Shown here in pieces: positions 12,079 to 23,999 of a DNA stretch of 64,000 bases (the stretch's first letter is position 1; the number at the start of each line of letters is the position of its first letter). The stretch covers positions 11,586,321-11,650,320 of the forward strand of contig NW_026262659.1 in assembly GCF_021869535.1 (NCBI RefSeq). The letters are read 5' to 3'. This DNA comes from Mytilus californianus (lineage: Eukaryota; Mollusca; Bivalvia; Mytilida; Mytilidae). The position numbers and the translations under genes were made by a program. Under the pieces are notes generated by a model, which worked only from the letters and a program-made list of their open reading frames with translations, was not told where the DNA came from and did not search any database.

Positions 12079-13554
12079 TACACATAAGCAATTAGGATGT
12101 GCTGCATCACATACATTTGAATACTGGGATATATTTCTTGAAGCTGTAGAAATTTTGCTCTCAAATGTAAGGGCAGAACGAGAGGGTATTTGGTCTCCGG
12201 GACATTTTAAAGGTTTATGGACTGACATGGCATAGACCGTAATTAAAGCCTGTGAACATGTCTACATGTAAATATTTCATAACTAGTACTCTTAATAAAG
12301 GTCAGTCAAAGAGTTTGTATAGTCCAATATCAAAGTCAAAATTAGAATTAGAAACGTTTCAAAATATGACATAAAAAACAAACCTCAACTGTAAATCGGG
12401 GGAAATAATCTCAGGTCACATAAATCCAGAACTTGTATTCAGACGTGCATTGGTTTTGGCAAACTGCAGAGATGATGTTACAATAATAAATATGCTGTCT
12501 TGCCCTGTAGGTCCCTATCCAGTTTCCCTTTTCACGATGACGGCACCATGAGTAAAGCCTCCTCTGCACTTTCTCTACCTTCCTTACCATCACTCACAGC
12601 TTACATTAGAGATGGAATGGCATTCGATTACCTTGCAGCTGACATCAAACTATGTATCAATGTTTTACTCTAGCACACACAATAGCAGACTTGTTACACC
12701 GCTACGACACAAAAAAACAACTCTATAAAGTCTGCTGAAAGGAAACGCCGCACAAAGACTACAACTTCCATCAAAGTGTATCAGGTCATAAAAGGCAGAA
12801 GTATTCCGGACTGGAAGAAATTTCTGTCTGTTAAAGAAAATAAACAGGCTCTCCTTAATTTCTTAACAAACCCTCTATGATTCCACCTTATTGTCAGCTT
12901 TGCCTAGCTGGATCGTTTGAAAATCCCCAAATTGCCAAAGCCGTTTCAATCACTATACTGTTAATGACTGTTGTAAATTGTTCAGCACTCAAGAAGAGGC
13001 TGATACTCATATGATATTCCATGCTTTATACTTTGACACGAACCTTAGAGAAATGAAATAGAGCGGCAGAATTATCACACGGACTTCTAATGCGGATGTG
13101 ATTGTTCTGTGCGTACACACTACAAACAGATGATATATACAAGCGAGTTGTGGGTGCAGATGGGGAACATTAGCAGTGTAAAGGACAGGCAAAGAATTTT
13201 ACCTATTCACCAACTATGTGCCTGCCTGCTGTACATGCTCTTACCGGATGCGACACAACTTCGTCTCTGTTTGGAGTAGGTAAGAAATCAGTCTACAGGA
13301 TTTTAAAGGACACACACGATGAATTCAGTGGTTTGCAGAACTTCAGGAGTACTGACAAAGACGAAGCCCTTGTATGTGCAAGAAAGTTTGTTGCAAAGCT
13401 TTATGATAAAAAAAAATCTTTTAAATCATTCCATCATGATATGAATAAAATGCGTTTCAAGCTTGCCGCCAGTAAAGATATAAGTCTTGTCAGATTGCCT
13501 CCCTGTGAAGAGGCAAAGAAACAGAATGATATACGTGCTTTATTTTTTAACTAA
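12079..13554 (+). pseudogene. Decayed multicopy PIN/FEN1-like nuclease gene, copy A
   Basis: Fragments of one protein are readable on the + strand in shifting frames: FWDxFLEAVEILLSN-like at about 12100-12230; GHINPELVFRRALVLANC and CPVGPYPVSLFHDDGTM at about 12410-12555; KVYQVIKGRSIPDWKKF at about 12770; EEADT-like at 12990; LWVQMGNISSVKDRQRI at about 13155; and a 113-codon open stretch at 13216-13554 containing HALTGCDTTSSLFGVGKKS. The GCDTTS...GVGK phrase and upstream EEADT and DVIVLC acidic motifs resemble the metal-binding and helix-hairpin regions of FEN1/asteroid-type PIN nucleases; that functional reading is an inference. I recognise the family as multicopy in molluscs and other invertebrates, possibly transposon-borne. 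A frameshift in a CTGC repeat near 13228 separates the last piece. It sits inside a PFAS intron. Confidence 0.6.
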
Positions 13555-14205
13555 AACTTGGACAGCATCTCACATTGCTAAACCCCCTGTTAGGTAACCT
13601 TTAGAGTACGGATGACGAGAGGTAAGTAATACATTACACCCCGTGTATTGTAAAGGGCAAATGTCAGCCGAGTTTTTACAAGATCTTGTGTGTTCATGTA
13701 AGGGGAAATCTCCATGTAAAAAGTCATGTTTTTGTTCCTGTCAGAGTTCATATTTATGCAGAAATTCCCAATCATATTCCTTGACAGATGAAACAAAAGA
13801 AACTTGGTTGAATTCTGTTGTTTTGACCTTTTCGAGGATATTGGCTTGATTGTAACTGTTTGCGAGGTATTTAATGGTGTTTTTTTTATGAATTACATGC
13901 AAGAGCTTAACTTGCAAAATACACGTTCAAGGTAATAGGCTTCAAGTGAAAACAATATTTATCATTTATTGCAGAGGTTGAATGTCACCAGGCAAGGTAA
14001 CCAATGTGACTTTAACAAAATTTGTGTTGATCTTTGATGATAGAACAAGTGTGTGAAAAACGTCAATTTTCATGAAAATAGATGTTTTGAGAGTATATTT
14101 TTACGTTTTCGGGGTAAATCATTATTAATTGATTTTAAACGATGTCTGTATCTGAAATTTGACATAAATTGCTACATATATCTTTATATTTTGAAAATAT
14201 AGACG
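13177..14205 (+). other. Segment present in copy A, missing from copy B
   Basis: After 'cagtgtaaa' copy A continues for about 1.03 kb before 'aaaaaaggaacatag'; copy B joins these two points directly at about 50990-51000. Because the segment carries the C-terminal coding part of the decayed nuclease-like gene, a deletion in B is more likely than an insertion in A. Confidence 0.75.
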
Positions 14206-15011
14206 AAAAAAGGAACATAGTATTTGATCTTTGACCTTATATATGCAAAACTGTTACCACATTTCTTTTTGACAACACTGATATTTCGAAAGTACTTATT
14301 TTGACAAATCCAATGATATACAGTATAGCCATATAGTATGTTTGACGATTAAATCTAAAAATTATTGAGTCTGGTCACCGTACTAAAAGGTTGTGTGGAA
14401 TTTTCTTATATTTTAAAATTTTTTTTTTTTTTTTTTATCTTAAAACAAAATTTTATTAATATATTTACATTTGTTATTAGATACATCAAATACCGGTACC
14501 TTATCCCTGCCTTGTTAACATTAGCATAGAACATATATTATGGTTAGTTGTGTTAGTACTCAAATTTTCATTAATCTGGATATAATTCTATGTCTTCACC
14601 TGAATGATTTTTTTTTTAATTTTAATACTTGTCACTACTTGTACTATACATGTTTTTCTCATATACATGCATGTCATTTGGTCTCTGATGAATTATCTTA
14701 ATAGGTCTTGTTATTTTTATATAACTATATTAAAAAAAGGACAAAAAAATTAACTGTGACAGTATTCACAACTCATACTAAATATACCATACAATTCACA
14801 AATAAATGTCACATTAATTATTAATTGTGAAAAAAGACTGTTGGCAGCATGCATTTGTCAATCAAGTATTTCTGTTTGTAGTAAAATCTTTGGATTAATA
14901 AATTCACACATTTAATTTTGAATTAATATTGAACACTAAATTATAGGTCAATAGATGAAAACACAATTATTAATACATTTGTTTATTTTCCATTTCTCTT
15001 ATCTTTCACAG
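14206..15011. other. PFAS intron 3, last part
   Basis: AT-rich intronic sequence with a poly-T run near 14418, shared with copy B. No gene seen. It ends at the pyrimidine tract and CTTTCACAG acceptor of the terminal PFAS exon. Confidence 0.6.
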
Positions 15012-15322
15012 GTAAAATGATATTTAAAACCCCTGACATCCAAAATGATGTGTTACGAATGAACTTGGCTCCTGTCCGATATGTTGACGATTCTGGAAAT
15101 CCAACCATTGTTTATCCTTTCAATCCTAACGGATCACCAGATGGAATTGCTGCTCTCTGTTCAGAGGATGGTCGTCACTTAGCCATTATGCCTCACCCTG
15201 AAAGGTGTTTCTTGCCATGGCAGTGCCCTTGGATGCCCTTTGGAATGAAGGAGAAATTAGATGTGTCTCCATGGTATAAAATGTTCCAGAATGCTTTTGA
15301 CTGGTGTGTTGAACAAGTTTAA
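15012..15322 (+). CDS. PFAS: PFAS terminal exon (catalytic His-Glu), copy A
   Basis: 311-nt last exon, entered in phase 1 after acceptor TTTCACAG and ending with TAA at 15320-15322. It encodes GKMIFKTPDIQND, then YPFNPNGSPDGIAALCSEDG, RHLAIMPHPERCFLPW and the carboxy end FDWCVEQV. MPHPE supplies the histidine (15194-15196) and glutamate (15200-15202) of the Cys-His-Glu triad. With the three preceding exons it gives 275 uninterrupted residues, a complete amidotransferase domain with the expected C-terminus. An in-frame ATG at 15017 is internal, not a start. The 5' two-thirds of the enzyme is not connected to it in this window. Confidence 0.95.
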
Positions 15323-15777
15323 TATATATGGTTGTGTTAAATGTAGATTTTTATGAGCATTTTTATCTGAATGAATTATTGAAAATCTTATTGTTGATAA
15401 AGTGTTAATTGCATGGTTGACTGAATCTCATTATAAAGTTATTGGTCTGAATGATCAGTGCACAGTAAACTCCACCATTATACGTATCACTGATACACGA
15501 AAATAGTTTTGGTGAAATATTAAATATAATATTGAGCGACATCAAAGTTCAAAGTTGAATTTATATGATTAAAGAAAGCACAAAGCATACCATATGTTTC
15601 TGGACTTTAACTCTTGTATTTTTGTTTTGTTTTACAAAAACAATAAAAATTACAAATTGTTATGAAATAGTTTAAGACAAATTTACAATATCAAGTAAGT
15701 CCCTGTGTAATAGAAGCACGATACAGCATGTTTTTATTTGATGTAGTATTGAAATTTTCACCAAATATATTTTCCTG
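15323..15777 (+). other. PFAS copy A 3' UTR and flank
   Basis: Non-coding sequence after the PFAS stop, shared with copy B in its first part. A canonical AATAAA at about 15642, some 320 bases after the stop, is a plausible polyadenylation signal. No further gene on either strand. Confidence 0.5.
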
Positions 15778-16438
15778 AAAATGTGGGAGAGACATAACAT
15801 AGCATTTTTAAAAAAGGAGTTTGTATTATAAAAATCAATGAAATCCTCAGAAAGTTGTTTCATATACTTCAAATTAGTTATTGTAAAAAAAGTAATAGAT
15901 TATCTTCATGTAAATTAGTCAGAAAATAATTTAAAATCAACAACATGAAGTTAATTTGAACAAATATTTTATTGACATGAAATTATTCTTTACAAAAAAA
16001 ACAAAAAAAAGACAAATGATGAAGGTTATTTCTGACAAAGCAACTGACTAATATATAACGTTTGAATGTTTTTCAGATAGTATAGTTCTCCTTCACCCCT
16101 AATCAGAACTTTCCCAAAATATTCACCAAACAATGCCATTTAACACCACATAGTTTGTTCTGTTTTCTTTAGATAATCATGGAATGTGCCTTTGTATATC
16201 TTGTTTGTGTGTGGGTACCTATTTTGTATCTGTTACTCCTCATTAACCCCTTATTAGAAACTTTCTCTTGGGGCTTTGTTCAGCTTTCTTATTATGGTTG
16301 CAGCAATGGAGGATTTAGGAAACAAAAGGCTTGCTATCTGTCCATACATTTTTTTCTTAAATAATCCTTATTAGAAAAAAATGTATTGGTCCAAAGGTGA
16401 TATGTCATGGATATATAATACAATGATCTCAAAAAATG
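15778..16438. other. Copy-A-only segment downstream of PFAS
   Basis: About 660 bases lie between 'caaatatattttcctg' and 'ggatctcaatttattt' that are absent from copy B (junction at about 53133). No inverted ends were seen, so insertion in A and deletion in B cannot be told apart. No coding content. Confidence 0.55.
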
Positions 16439-17261
16439 GATCTCAATTTATTTTTCTGCCTTGATGAAATGGATAAATTACATTGAAATCATTTAGATTG
16501 GTATTTAGTTTATTGTTTAAAATAACTATTATGAGGTATTAATTCTACCTTTGTGCCATTTATAAAATGTATCTAGTTTATTGTTAGAAATTTTGCTAGT
16601 GTTTTACTCTATATCCTTTTCACCATTGTGCCTTCTCTAAGTGGAACATCAGGGTTTTTCTTTAAAAAAAACATTATCACAAGTGAGTTATTTATAAAGA
16701 TAGTTCCTCAATTCTTTAAACATGGAATACCATTATTAGAAAGGCAAGTACAGACACAATTTATTCTGTAATATACAGCCACTATGAAATATACAGCCTC
16801 TACTAACATCAGTGATGAAACTTTTCCATATTACTAACATTCTAATATATTATATTTAAACAATGTCATATTATTTACTGTAATTCATGTACAGGTTTAA
16901 AGGCATGATATATATAACTCTAAATAGAGCAATTGAGATAAAAAATAGTCTTAGCAAATCAAGGCAAATTATATATAATAATGTGGTCATTAATACATTT
17001 GAGATTCGTTTTGTTCTAGGGTATATTTTCGATAATTATTTTATTAAACTTATAAAATTTAAAATTATGTTGTATTTTTTATTATTTAGCATATCTTATG
17101 TATTTGACATAGTTGATGAAGGAACCAGACTAAGTGTAAACATTTTCACATCGATTTTTTTTCTGACATCTGTTGTTGGTTTTAAATCTTTTGACTGCAT
17201 AATCAGAAAATTGGTATGCCAAATTGAAACCTATGAGTTTATGTTCATTTTTATGTTACAT

Positions 17262-18303
17262 GGCCTTGTTTGTCATCATTTTGCGTCCTTTGTCGTTGTT
17301 TGTTGTCCATCTGTCATTATAAACGCTTTAAAAAATCTTCTGGGCCAAATATTACAAAACTTTACCTCATTTTTCCTTACGGTATCAAGCTGTTGCTAAA
17401 AAAGAACCTTTGGGTAAAATGTAGATTTTGACTTATATCTCAATAACTAAAGTAGTTACAAAACATCTGACGTTGTACAAATGATCAGCAGGTCAAGGTT
17501 TGCCACCTTCGAACAGGACAACCCTTTAAGGAGTTATTGCCGAAATTGTCAATTGACTGCTTTAAGGAGTTAAGGCCCTTGAAAGATGATTTTTTTTTCA
17601 TTTTGTGTATTAATCTATATAGGTAGGGAGAAATTGTAAATAGCAAAGCTATTAAATACAATAAGATCTACAAATAAGTCAACATGGCCGAAATTGTCAA
17701 CTAACTCCTTATAGGAGTTATTGCTATGGAAGATGATTTTCTTTTCATTTACAAATCTCTGAAGGAGATAGTAAGAGGCCGTAAAGTGAAACTGCAGCAC
17801 AATAAGATCTACAAATCTCACGCCATTACCCAAACTGTTAACCGACTCCTTATAGAAGCTATTTACCTTGAATGATAACGTTTGTCCATTTTTTGCATTT
17901 TTGTGAAAACTGTAAAAAGTAAAATAATAAAAATACCGAACTCCAAGGAAAATTCAAAAGGGAAAGTCACTTATCAAATGGCAAAATCAAAAGCTCAAAC
18001 ACATCAAACGAATGGAAAACAACTGTCATATTCTTGACTTGGTGCAGGCATTTCCTTATGTAGAAATGGTGGTATGAACCTGGTTTTATAGCTTGTTAAA
18101 CCTCTCACTTGTATGACAGTCGCATACAATTCTATGAGAGAGAAACGTTAACAAAAACTCTAAACATCTCTACTAGACCTACACAAATGCCACTAAAAGA
18201 TATTTACAAATAGGGAAGCATAACTGGTTGCAATAAAGAATAAAATCAAAATGGCATATTGTATTATCAGTTTAGCGATTCAAGCTCTTGGGAGCCTCTT
18301 GTA
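17262..18303 (+). mobile_element. Helitron-like non-autonomous repeat E3 (diverged)
   Basis: The left part has the 'cttgtttgtcatcattttgcgtcctttgtcg' type end shared loosely with E1; only a diverged right end remains, AGCGATTCAAGCTCTTGGGAGCCTCTTG. The centre holds degenerate units containing 'acaataagatctacaaat' and 'ctccttataggagttattg'. A 170-residue open frame at 16887-17399 overlapping its left part has no family resemblance. Confidence 0.45.
17930..18130 (+). repeat. Dispersed repeat S, copy 1
   Basis: Contains 'ccaaggaaaattcaaaa', 'tcaaatggcaaaatcaaaag', 'caggcatttccttatgtag' and 'tatgacagtcgcata'. The same block recurs at 22205-22430 (+) and, reversed and partial, at 22565-22700 and 34795-34925. 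A dispersed interspersed repeat, probably the tail of a non-LTR or SINE-like element; class uncertain. Confidence 0.7.
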
Positions 18304-18415
18304 TGGTGAATAAAATTTAATGGAATTGTTCGATTAACGTCAATTAGACACCAGCCTACGATACAAGTGTACTTTCCTGTATCACTGGTATGAATTTCCA
18401 TTAAAAAAAACCTAA

Positions 18416-19120
18416 GCATGGACTCAAAGAGGAGCGAGACTGGGTACATCGACAGGGTAATCGTATCCTATCCATGCCTACCTACCATTCGAAAACAAAC
18501 TCAATCAAATGTTCAGTCGGACATATGACATAACCAGTAATTTTACAATCAGACAATTTTGGTATCATACTATTTAAGACCACGAAAACATGTTGCTAGT
18601 GAGTAACTGTGAGACAGAGACCCATCGTATCGTCAATCAATTCCCGATTCAGTGCATTAAACTTGCATGGTGTCAATTTCAGTTGGTTTTCCTCATCTCA
18701 TTTGTACATCGATTTTAAACTAAAAGGGTGATTTTGATGTGAACAGGTATTACGAATAAACAATGAATTAACCAGTCTGGTCTTTTAGTTAATTTTCCGC
18801 TTATCCACTGCAGTAAGTTCAGCACAGTTCAGACAAATAACTTGCAGTCAATTAAGATCTGTTAAGTCTAATTTAAGATTGTTCTGTAGTTGTTACTTAC
18901 CCGTACAAATACAGTTATGAATTTTCTGAAACTCTACTGAACAGTAATGAATTTATAATAAGAAAGTATCTTAGCGTAGCAATAACTTAAAATATTATCA
19001 AGACTTAACGTTTTTAAGCTAACCACGTTATGATCAAAATGGCTGTTTAAGACAACATCCATTTACTAGTGCCTGTTTATGTGTGTGTCACATCCTTATT
19101 AATAATGTGGGTATTGTGTG
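18416..19120 (+). repeat. Dispersed repeat R, copy 1
   Basis: Begins at CATGGACTC.AGAGGAGCGAGAC and contains 'caaatgttca', 'atatgacataacc' and 'tgaattaaccagtc'; it ends near 'gtgtcacatccttatt'. It matches 63099-63690 over most of its length in the same orientation, with indels. No protein or clear terminal repeat was identified. Confidence 0.75.
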
Positions 19121-20284
19121 AACAAGAACGAGTGATACATTATTAGTTTAGATATGTTAACCCCATACGATGAAGTAGGTGGAAGGGTACTGCAGAGAAT
19201 TAGAAAGTGGACATCGTAACGTTTGTAAAAGATTTGTAAAACTAAGTCGATATTGAGTAAAAATTTAAAATTAAGACATGAAGCAGTCCCTCAAGTTTCG
19301 GTAGCAACCTTAATAAAATTGAGAATGGAATATCTAGATCACTGGGATAAAGGAGATGCAAGCACTCACTGAAATGTTGATAAATTAGCACTCAGTGTTT
19401 ATGAAAACCTTTTAAAATAATACTTGGTCACAGATATTTCCTTAATATATAACGCACATGCTTGGACAATTGGATTGAATGATGCACAAACAAACTAACA
19501 CCAAAAAACCTCTGATATTTTTCAAATTGTATCTATTGAAAACTTCACAGTTTATACAAAGAAACAGTAAATTATAAGAACAGGCATAAATAAATATTCT
19601 TATATATAAACATTAAGAATATGTTATTAACTATAACCCAGAACCTGTTTCCCTTGAGTGTTTTATAAAGAAAACAAACATTTGTATATAGGATCAGCTC
19701 ACAAAGAGGCGCAGGAAATTTTTATTTTTAATAAAGTAACCAAACGTAATGTCAATATGTTACACATAAGCCGCTGCAATTCTACAGTCCATCACACAAT
19801 CTACAACGATAAAAGATACATATTAACTTATATTCTGATATTTTACAACACAATTTACATTCATTTCAAGATTGGTGGGACGGTAATTCTTCTTAACGAA
19901 CTTTGCTGCACGAATGTAGATCTTCGAATAACCAATATAAATAAAATGTTTCGCGCGAAATTAAATTTCGTGCTACCATTATAACACTATTCTATTATAA
20001 TGAAAATACTGCATTGCTGCCTTAATTCATCCGATCGACAAACAAAGATATGTTATATTGTCCTTACATCAGCCAATCACATCAACATCTTAATATACAC
20101 ACCCACGTTTTATTACATGTAGTAAATAAAAAGCACGTGTTCGGCTACCTTTAATAAATTCATATATTTACCTTGGATAAAGTATTTTTAAAATAATTTT
20201 GTGCTTTTTATTTTTGTAACTCAAACAAAAATGATGATACAGTAATGCCTCAACCGAATAATTGATGATTATTTGTATTTTAAG
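19121..20284. other. Intergenic, no gene supported
   Basis: AT-rich sequence without recognisable exons. An open frame at 19658-19984 (108 codons, +) shows no domain or conserved composition and is not accepted as a gene. Confidence 0.4.
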
Positions 20285-20410
20285 ATAGGATCTGCAGCTG
20301 CTAAAAGAGAACAAATATACAATCGCTTGATATACCCATCATTTGATGCAAGGATTTCTGTCGTGGAACGTCTCATTAACTTTTGTTTTAGCATGTAAAA
20401 CATATCTGTG
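20285..20410 (+). pseudogene. PFAS: Decayed PFAS synthetase-domain exon (relic)
   Basis: After an AAG acceptor-like site, ATAGGATCTGCAGCTGCT opens a stretch that aligns codon by codon with the PFAS exon at 26909-27033: GSAAAKREQIYNRLI against GSVTATGEQPIKGLI, then ARISVVERLINF against SRMSVGEALTNL. The catalytic-region TGEQP motif has become AKREQ, and an in-frame TAA follows shortly before the expected donor. It is therefore an old, inactivated copy of this exon lying about 4.9 kb upstream of the better-preserved exons. A minus-strand open frame covering it is a shadow. Confidence 0.75.
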
Positions 20411-20849
20411 GATAAGCCATTACCATAATTTCCGTAAAACAAACAAATCATATAAAACAGCTTTTCAAAAGCCTTGATGAATGAAACATATTTGGCAGAT
20501 ATTTCAATAAGTGAATATGTTTCTCTTATTTTGTTTAAATTTGGTAACTATCAACTCGTCATAATACCAGGAAAAAAAATTGAACGCCACACGCGCGTTC
20601 GAATCAAAAGCCAATTAAAGTACGAAGTTGAATAGCATTGAGGTTAAACATGTTTTTTTAGCGATCAACCCTCCCCTTAGCCTGGGACAGTAGTGTAACC
20701 GCACATTTACTTATTTTGCTGCATAATACACATCTTTGTTTTACCTTCAAATCATAATTCATAAGTTGTCATTACATAAACAAATATTATTATGTTAATT
20801 ATTATTATCCGGAATTCATTTTAGAAAGACTTAAACCTGATTTAAGGAG
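20411..20849. other. Intergenic, no gene
   Basis: No coding signal. Contains 'cctcccc.tagcctgggacagtagtgtaac' at about 20670-20700, the reverse of a phrase in the dispersed repeat at 23425, so probably another fragment of that family. Confidence 0.4.
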
Positions 20850-21860
20850 GTGTTTTTGGCATTGAGCGATGCCCATGTTAGAGTATTATGTTTATTATCA
20901 GTGGACAGTAAGTGTTACTTACCTAACAATGTAAAGTTAATCTGACACATTGAGATATGCCCATGATAAGGGTTTTATGTTGACTATCAATAGACAGTAA
21001 GTGTTACTTACCTAACAATGTAAAGTTAATCTGACACATTGAGAGATGCCCATGATAAGGGTTTTATGTTGACTATCAATAGACAGTAAGTGTTACTTGC
21101 CTAAGACATGTAAAGTTAATCTGACACATTGAGAGATGCCCATTATAAGGGTTTTATGTTGACTATCAATAGACAGTAAGTGTTACTTGCCTAACACATG
21201 TAAAGTTAATCTGACACATTGAGAGATGCCCATGATAAGGGTTTTATGTTGACTATCAATAGACAGTAAGTGTTACTTGCCTAACACATGTAAAGTTAAT
21301 CTGACACATTGAGAGGTGCCCATGCTAAGGGTTTTATGTTGACTATCAATAGAAAGTAAGTGATACTTGCCTAACACATGTAAAGTTAATCTGACACATT
21401 GAGAGATGCCCATGATAAGGGTTTTATGTTGACTATCAATAGACAGTAAGTGTTACTTACCTAACAATGTAAAGTTAATCTGACACATTGAGAGATGCCC
21501 ATGATAAGGGTTTTATGTTGACTATCAATAGACAGTAAGTGTTACTTACCTAACAATGTAAAGTTAATCTGACACATTGAGAGATGCCCATGATAAGGGT
21601 TTTATGTTGACTATCAATAGACAGTAAGTGTTACTTGCCTAACACATGTAAAGCTAATCTGACACATTGAGAGATGCCCATGATAAGGGTTTTATGTTGA
21701 CTATCAATAGACAGTAAGTGTTACTTGCCTAACACATGTAAAGTTAATCTGACACATTGAGAGATGCCCATGATAAGGGTTTTATGTTGACTATCAATAG
21801 ACAGTAAGTGTTACTTGCCAAAATCATGTGAAGTTAATCTGACACAATGATAGTTGCCCT
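20850..21860 (+). repeat. 90-bp satellite array, about eleven units
   Basis: Tandem units of 89-90 bp contain 'tctgacacattgagagatgc', 'ccatgataagggttttatg', 'ttgactatcaatagacagta' and 'agtgttacttgcctaac'. Anchors at about 20937, 21026, 21116, 21206 and 21296. Central units are almost identical; units at both ends are diverged, with degraded homology continuing to about 22000. There is no variable spacer, so it is not CRISPR-like. Confidence 0.93.
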
Positions 21861-22089
21861 TGCTAGTTATACGTTTACCATCAGTGGCTAGTAAACGTGA
21901 AAACCTACAAGGTGAAGTGAATCTGACATTGGGAGATGCACATAAAAGAGTATAACTTTTACCACCTTCACCAACTAAGTAAAGAGAACCTGACACTGAA
22001 GTGATGTAAACAAACTTTATTTAATTTCTGTGGATACTTCTTCACATTAAGCTCTTTCGTACCGATTTCATGGTTACTTAATTTCGTAA

Positions 22090-22205
22090 TGTATGCAATC
22101 ATACTATGGTCAAATATAATAGGAACAAAATCCGTCTTGATTTTAAGGTTAGTTCGTCTAAGGTTAAGGTAATTTTTGCTGCTAAAATATAATGTATGCA
22201 GAAAA
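22090..22205 (+). repeat. Short repeat pair, copy 1
   Basis: 'tatggtcaaatataatagga', 'ttgattttaagg' and 'taaggttaaggtaatttttg' recur at 22968-23085 in the same orientation. Class unknown. Confidence 0.6.
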
Positions 22206-22430
22206 AAATTTAATAACAAAAATACCAACTCCAAGGAAAATTCAAAACGGAAAGTCCTTTATCAAATGGCAAAATCAAAAGCTCAAACACATCAAACAAA
22301 TGAAAAACAACTGTCCTATCCCTGACCTGGTACAGGCATTTCCTTATGTAGAAAATGGAGGATTAAACATGGTTTTATAGCTAGCTAAATCTCTCATTTG
22401 TATGACAGTCGCATATAATTCCATAATATT
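22205..22430 (+). repeat. Dispersed repeat S, copy 2
   Basis: Same block as 17930-18130: 'actccaaggaaaattcaaaa', 'caaatggcaaaatcaaaagc', 'ggcatttccttatgtag' and 'tatgacagtcgcatataatt'. Confidence 0.75.
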
Positions 22431-22564
22431 GACAACAATGTGTGAGCAGAACAAACAGACGTAATAGGTAAAATTGTCAAAAAAATGTAGTACAGCAGTC
22501 AACATTGTGTTGTAATCTTAATCAATATATAAACTTTTTCAACAAAAAAAAAACCAAAATTGCT

Positions 22565-22700
22565 TATGCGGGATGTTTGGATAGCCATAAAACCAGGTTC
22601 AACCCACCATTTTTTCATAAAATGTCCTGTACCAAGTCAGGAATATGGCAGTTGTTATCAAATAGTCCGTTTCGATGTATGTTGGCGTTTGTTTTTGTAG
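22565..22700 (-). repeat. Dispersed repeat S, reversed partial copy
   Basis: Reads as the complement of part of repeat S ('aaaaccaggttcaacccacc', 'cctgtaccaagtcaggaa'). Open frames on both strands here are repeat-derived. Confidence 0.55.
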
Positions 22701-22967
22701 CAGTTCGGTGTTTCTGTTGTTCCGTTGTTTTCCTCGGGTTTGGTGTGTGACCCGGATGACTATTGAACAGCGGTATACTACTGTTGCCTTTATTTATAGA
22801 CAATCTATAGATAAAGTACATACGCAAAAATGAAAGACAAGATTACATAATTGATCGTAGCTCAATAACACAATGGCGGGATGTATAAATAACGAGCCAC
22901 GCCAAACGTATAGAAAGTGGTTTCCGGAATCTCAATCAAATACTACATGTGCAAAAAGGTTTGCAAA

Positions 22968-23085
22968 CATACTATGATATGGTCAAATATAATAGGAGGA
23001 AAATCCCTTTTGATTTTAAAGTTTTTACGTCTAAAGTTAAGGTCATTTTTACTAAAAATAGACTAACATTTATGCAGAATGTGGT
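22968..23085 (+). repeat. Short repeat pair, copy 2
   Basis: Partner of 22090-22205 with several substitutions and small indels. Confidence 0.6.
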
Positions 23086-23424
23086 ATCCGGATTCCGAAT
23101 AACTTACTTTATATGAGTTTGTAGCCTTACTTTTATAAATGGTTTCGGATGGGTCAATATCCTTAATGCGTCTCAAACTGAGGTCTCAAAAATAGTTTGA
23201 AACATATTATGATATTTTTGTCTTAAATACATGATTTTTTTATTAGTTGTATTTTGCTTTTAACTAGCTGTCAGTAATTGCGAGTACTCTCAGATCTGTA
23301 CTTAGTGTCTTTTTGTTGTGGGGATGTATAAGTAGCCATCCACGTCCACTCTGTGTTTTTGTTAGATGTATTTCTATTCGCGTCCATCTGATGAGTTAAG
23401 CCTTTTTCAACTAATTTTTATAGT

Positions 23425-23805
23425 TTGTTCTTATGTTGTACTGTTACACCACTGTCCCAGGTTAGGGGGACGGTTGAGCGCTCACAAACAGGTTTAAACC
23501 CGCCACATTCTTTATGTGCCTATCCAAAGTCAGGAGCCTGCTGTAGTTCAGTGGTTGTCGTTGGATCATGTCTGTCATATTTGTTTTTCGTAAATTGTTT
23601 TGTTATAAATTAGGCCGTTAGTTTTCTCAACTGAATTGTTTCATATTTTTCATGTCGGGGCCTTTTATAGCCGACCATACAGTATGGGTTTTTCTCATTG
23701 TTGAAGGCCGTATGGTTGCCTATAGTTGCTTACATCCACTTCATTTGAACTTTGGTGGATAGTTGTCTCATTGGCAATCATACCACATCTTCTTATTTTT
23801 ATATA
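23425..23805 (-). repeat. Dispersed Mytilus-type repeat T, reversed copy
   Basis: Contains 'ttaggccgttagttttctc', 'cattgttgaaggccgtat', 'tagttgtctcattggcaatc' and 'ataccacatcttct'. The complement appears inside the Harbinger element at 58770-58945, and a related tail at 33425-33562. I recognise this as a very common interspersed repeat in mussel sequence; its class (SINE-like or retroelement tail) is not settled by what is seen here. Confidence 0.7.
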
Positions 23806-23999
23806 AACATGACTTTTTGTTACAATTTTTAGCAATTGATTGAATAAAGGTGTAAAACTATGGAAATATTAAATGTATGAAAAGAACTTAATTTTAAAGA
23901 CCTTATTGTGTGAAAAAGTGTTTTTTTCACCTCGAGAAGCCGCATCACAATGGGCTTTTCTGATATGCTAAATTACGGAAAAATAAATCTCCATCGTAC

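Larger units (their letters stand above)
4718..17240 (+). repeat. Segmental duplication, copy A
   Basis: About 12.5 kb that reappears in the same orientation at about 42293-55800. The left junction is near TTTAAATTTTTTTT at 4721; the right homology fades after about 17230. Exons, introns, foldback, tandem arrays and the decayed nuclease-like gene are all shared in order, at roughly 95% identity by eye (an estimate, not an alignment). Copy A keeps about 1 kb (13177-14205) and about 0.66 kb (15778-16438) that copy B lacks. Copy B carries at least four insertions absent here. Confidence 0.9.

Noticed and set aside
13643-13849. Cys-rich 68-codon ORF (CSCKGKSPCKKSCFCSCQSS)
   Set aside because: Although Cys-rich and next to the decayed nuclease-like gene (it may be its out-of-frame tail in the family), no signal peptide or second copy supports an independent gene; copy B lacks the region.
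16887-17399. 170-codon + strand ORF
   Set aside because: AT-driven, hydrophobic composition without family resemblance; it runs from unique sequence into a Helitron-like repeat and the aligned region of copy B is not open.
19658-19984. 108-codon + strand ORF
   Set aside because: No domain, no conserved motif, no splice or regulatory context; expected by chance in AT-rich DNA of this length.
20269-20451. Minus-strand ORF of 60 codons
   Set aside because: It is the antisense shadow of the decayed PFAS exon on the + strand.
20850-21860. Possible CRISPR-like array
   Set aside because: Whole 90-bp units are repeated with no variable spacers, and the window is eukaryotic.
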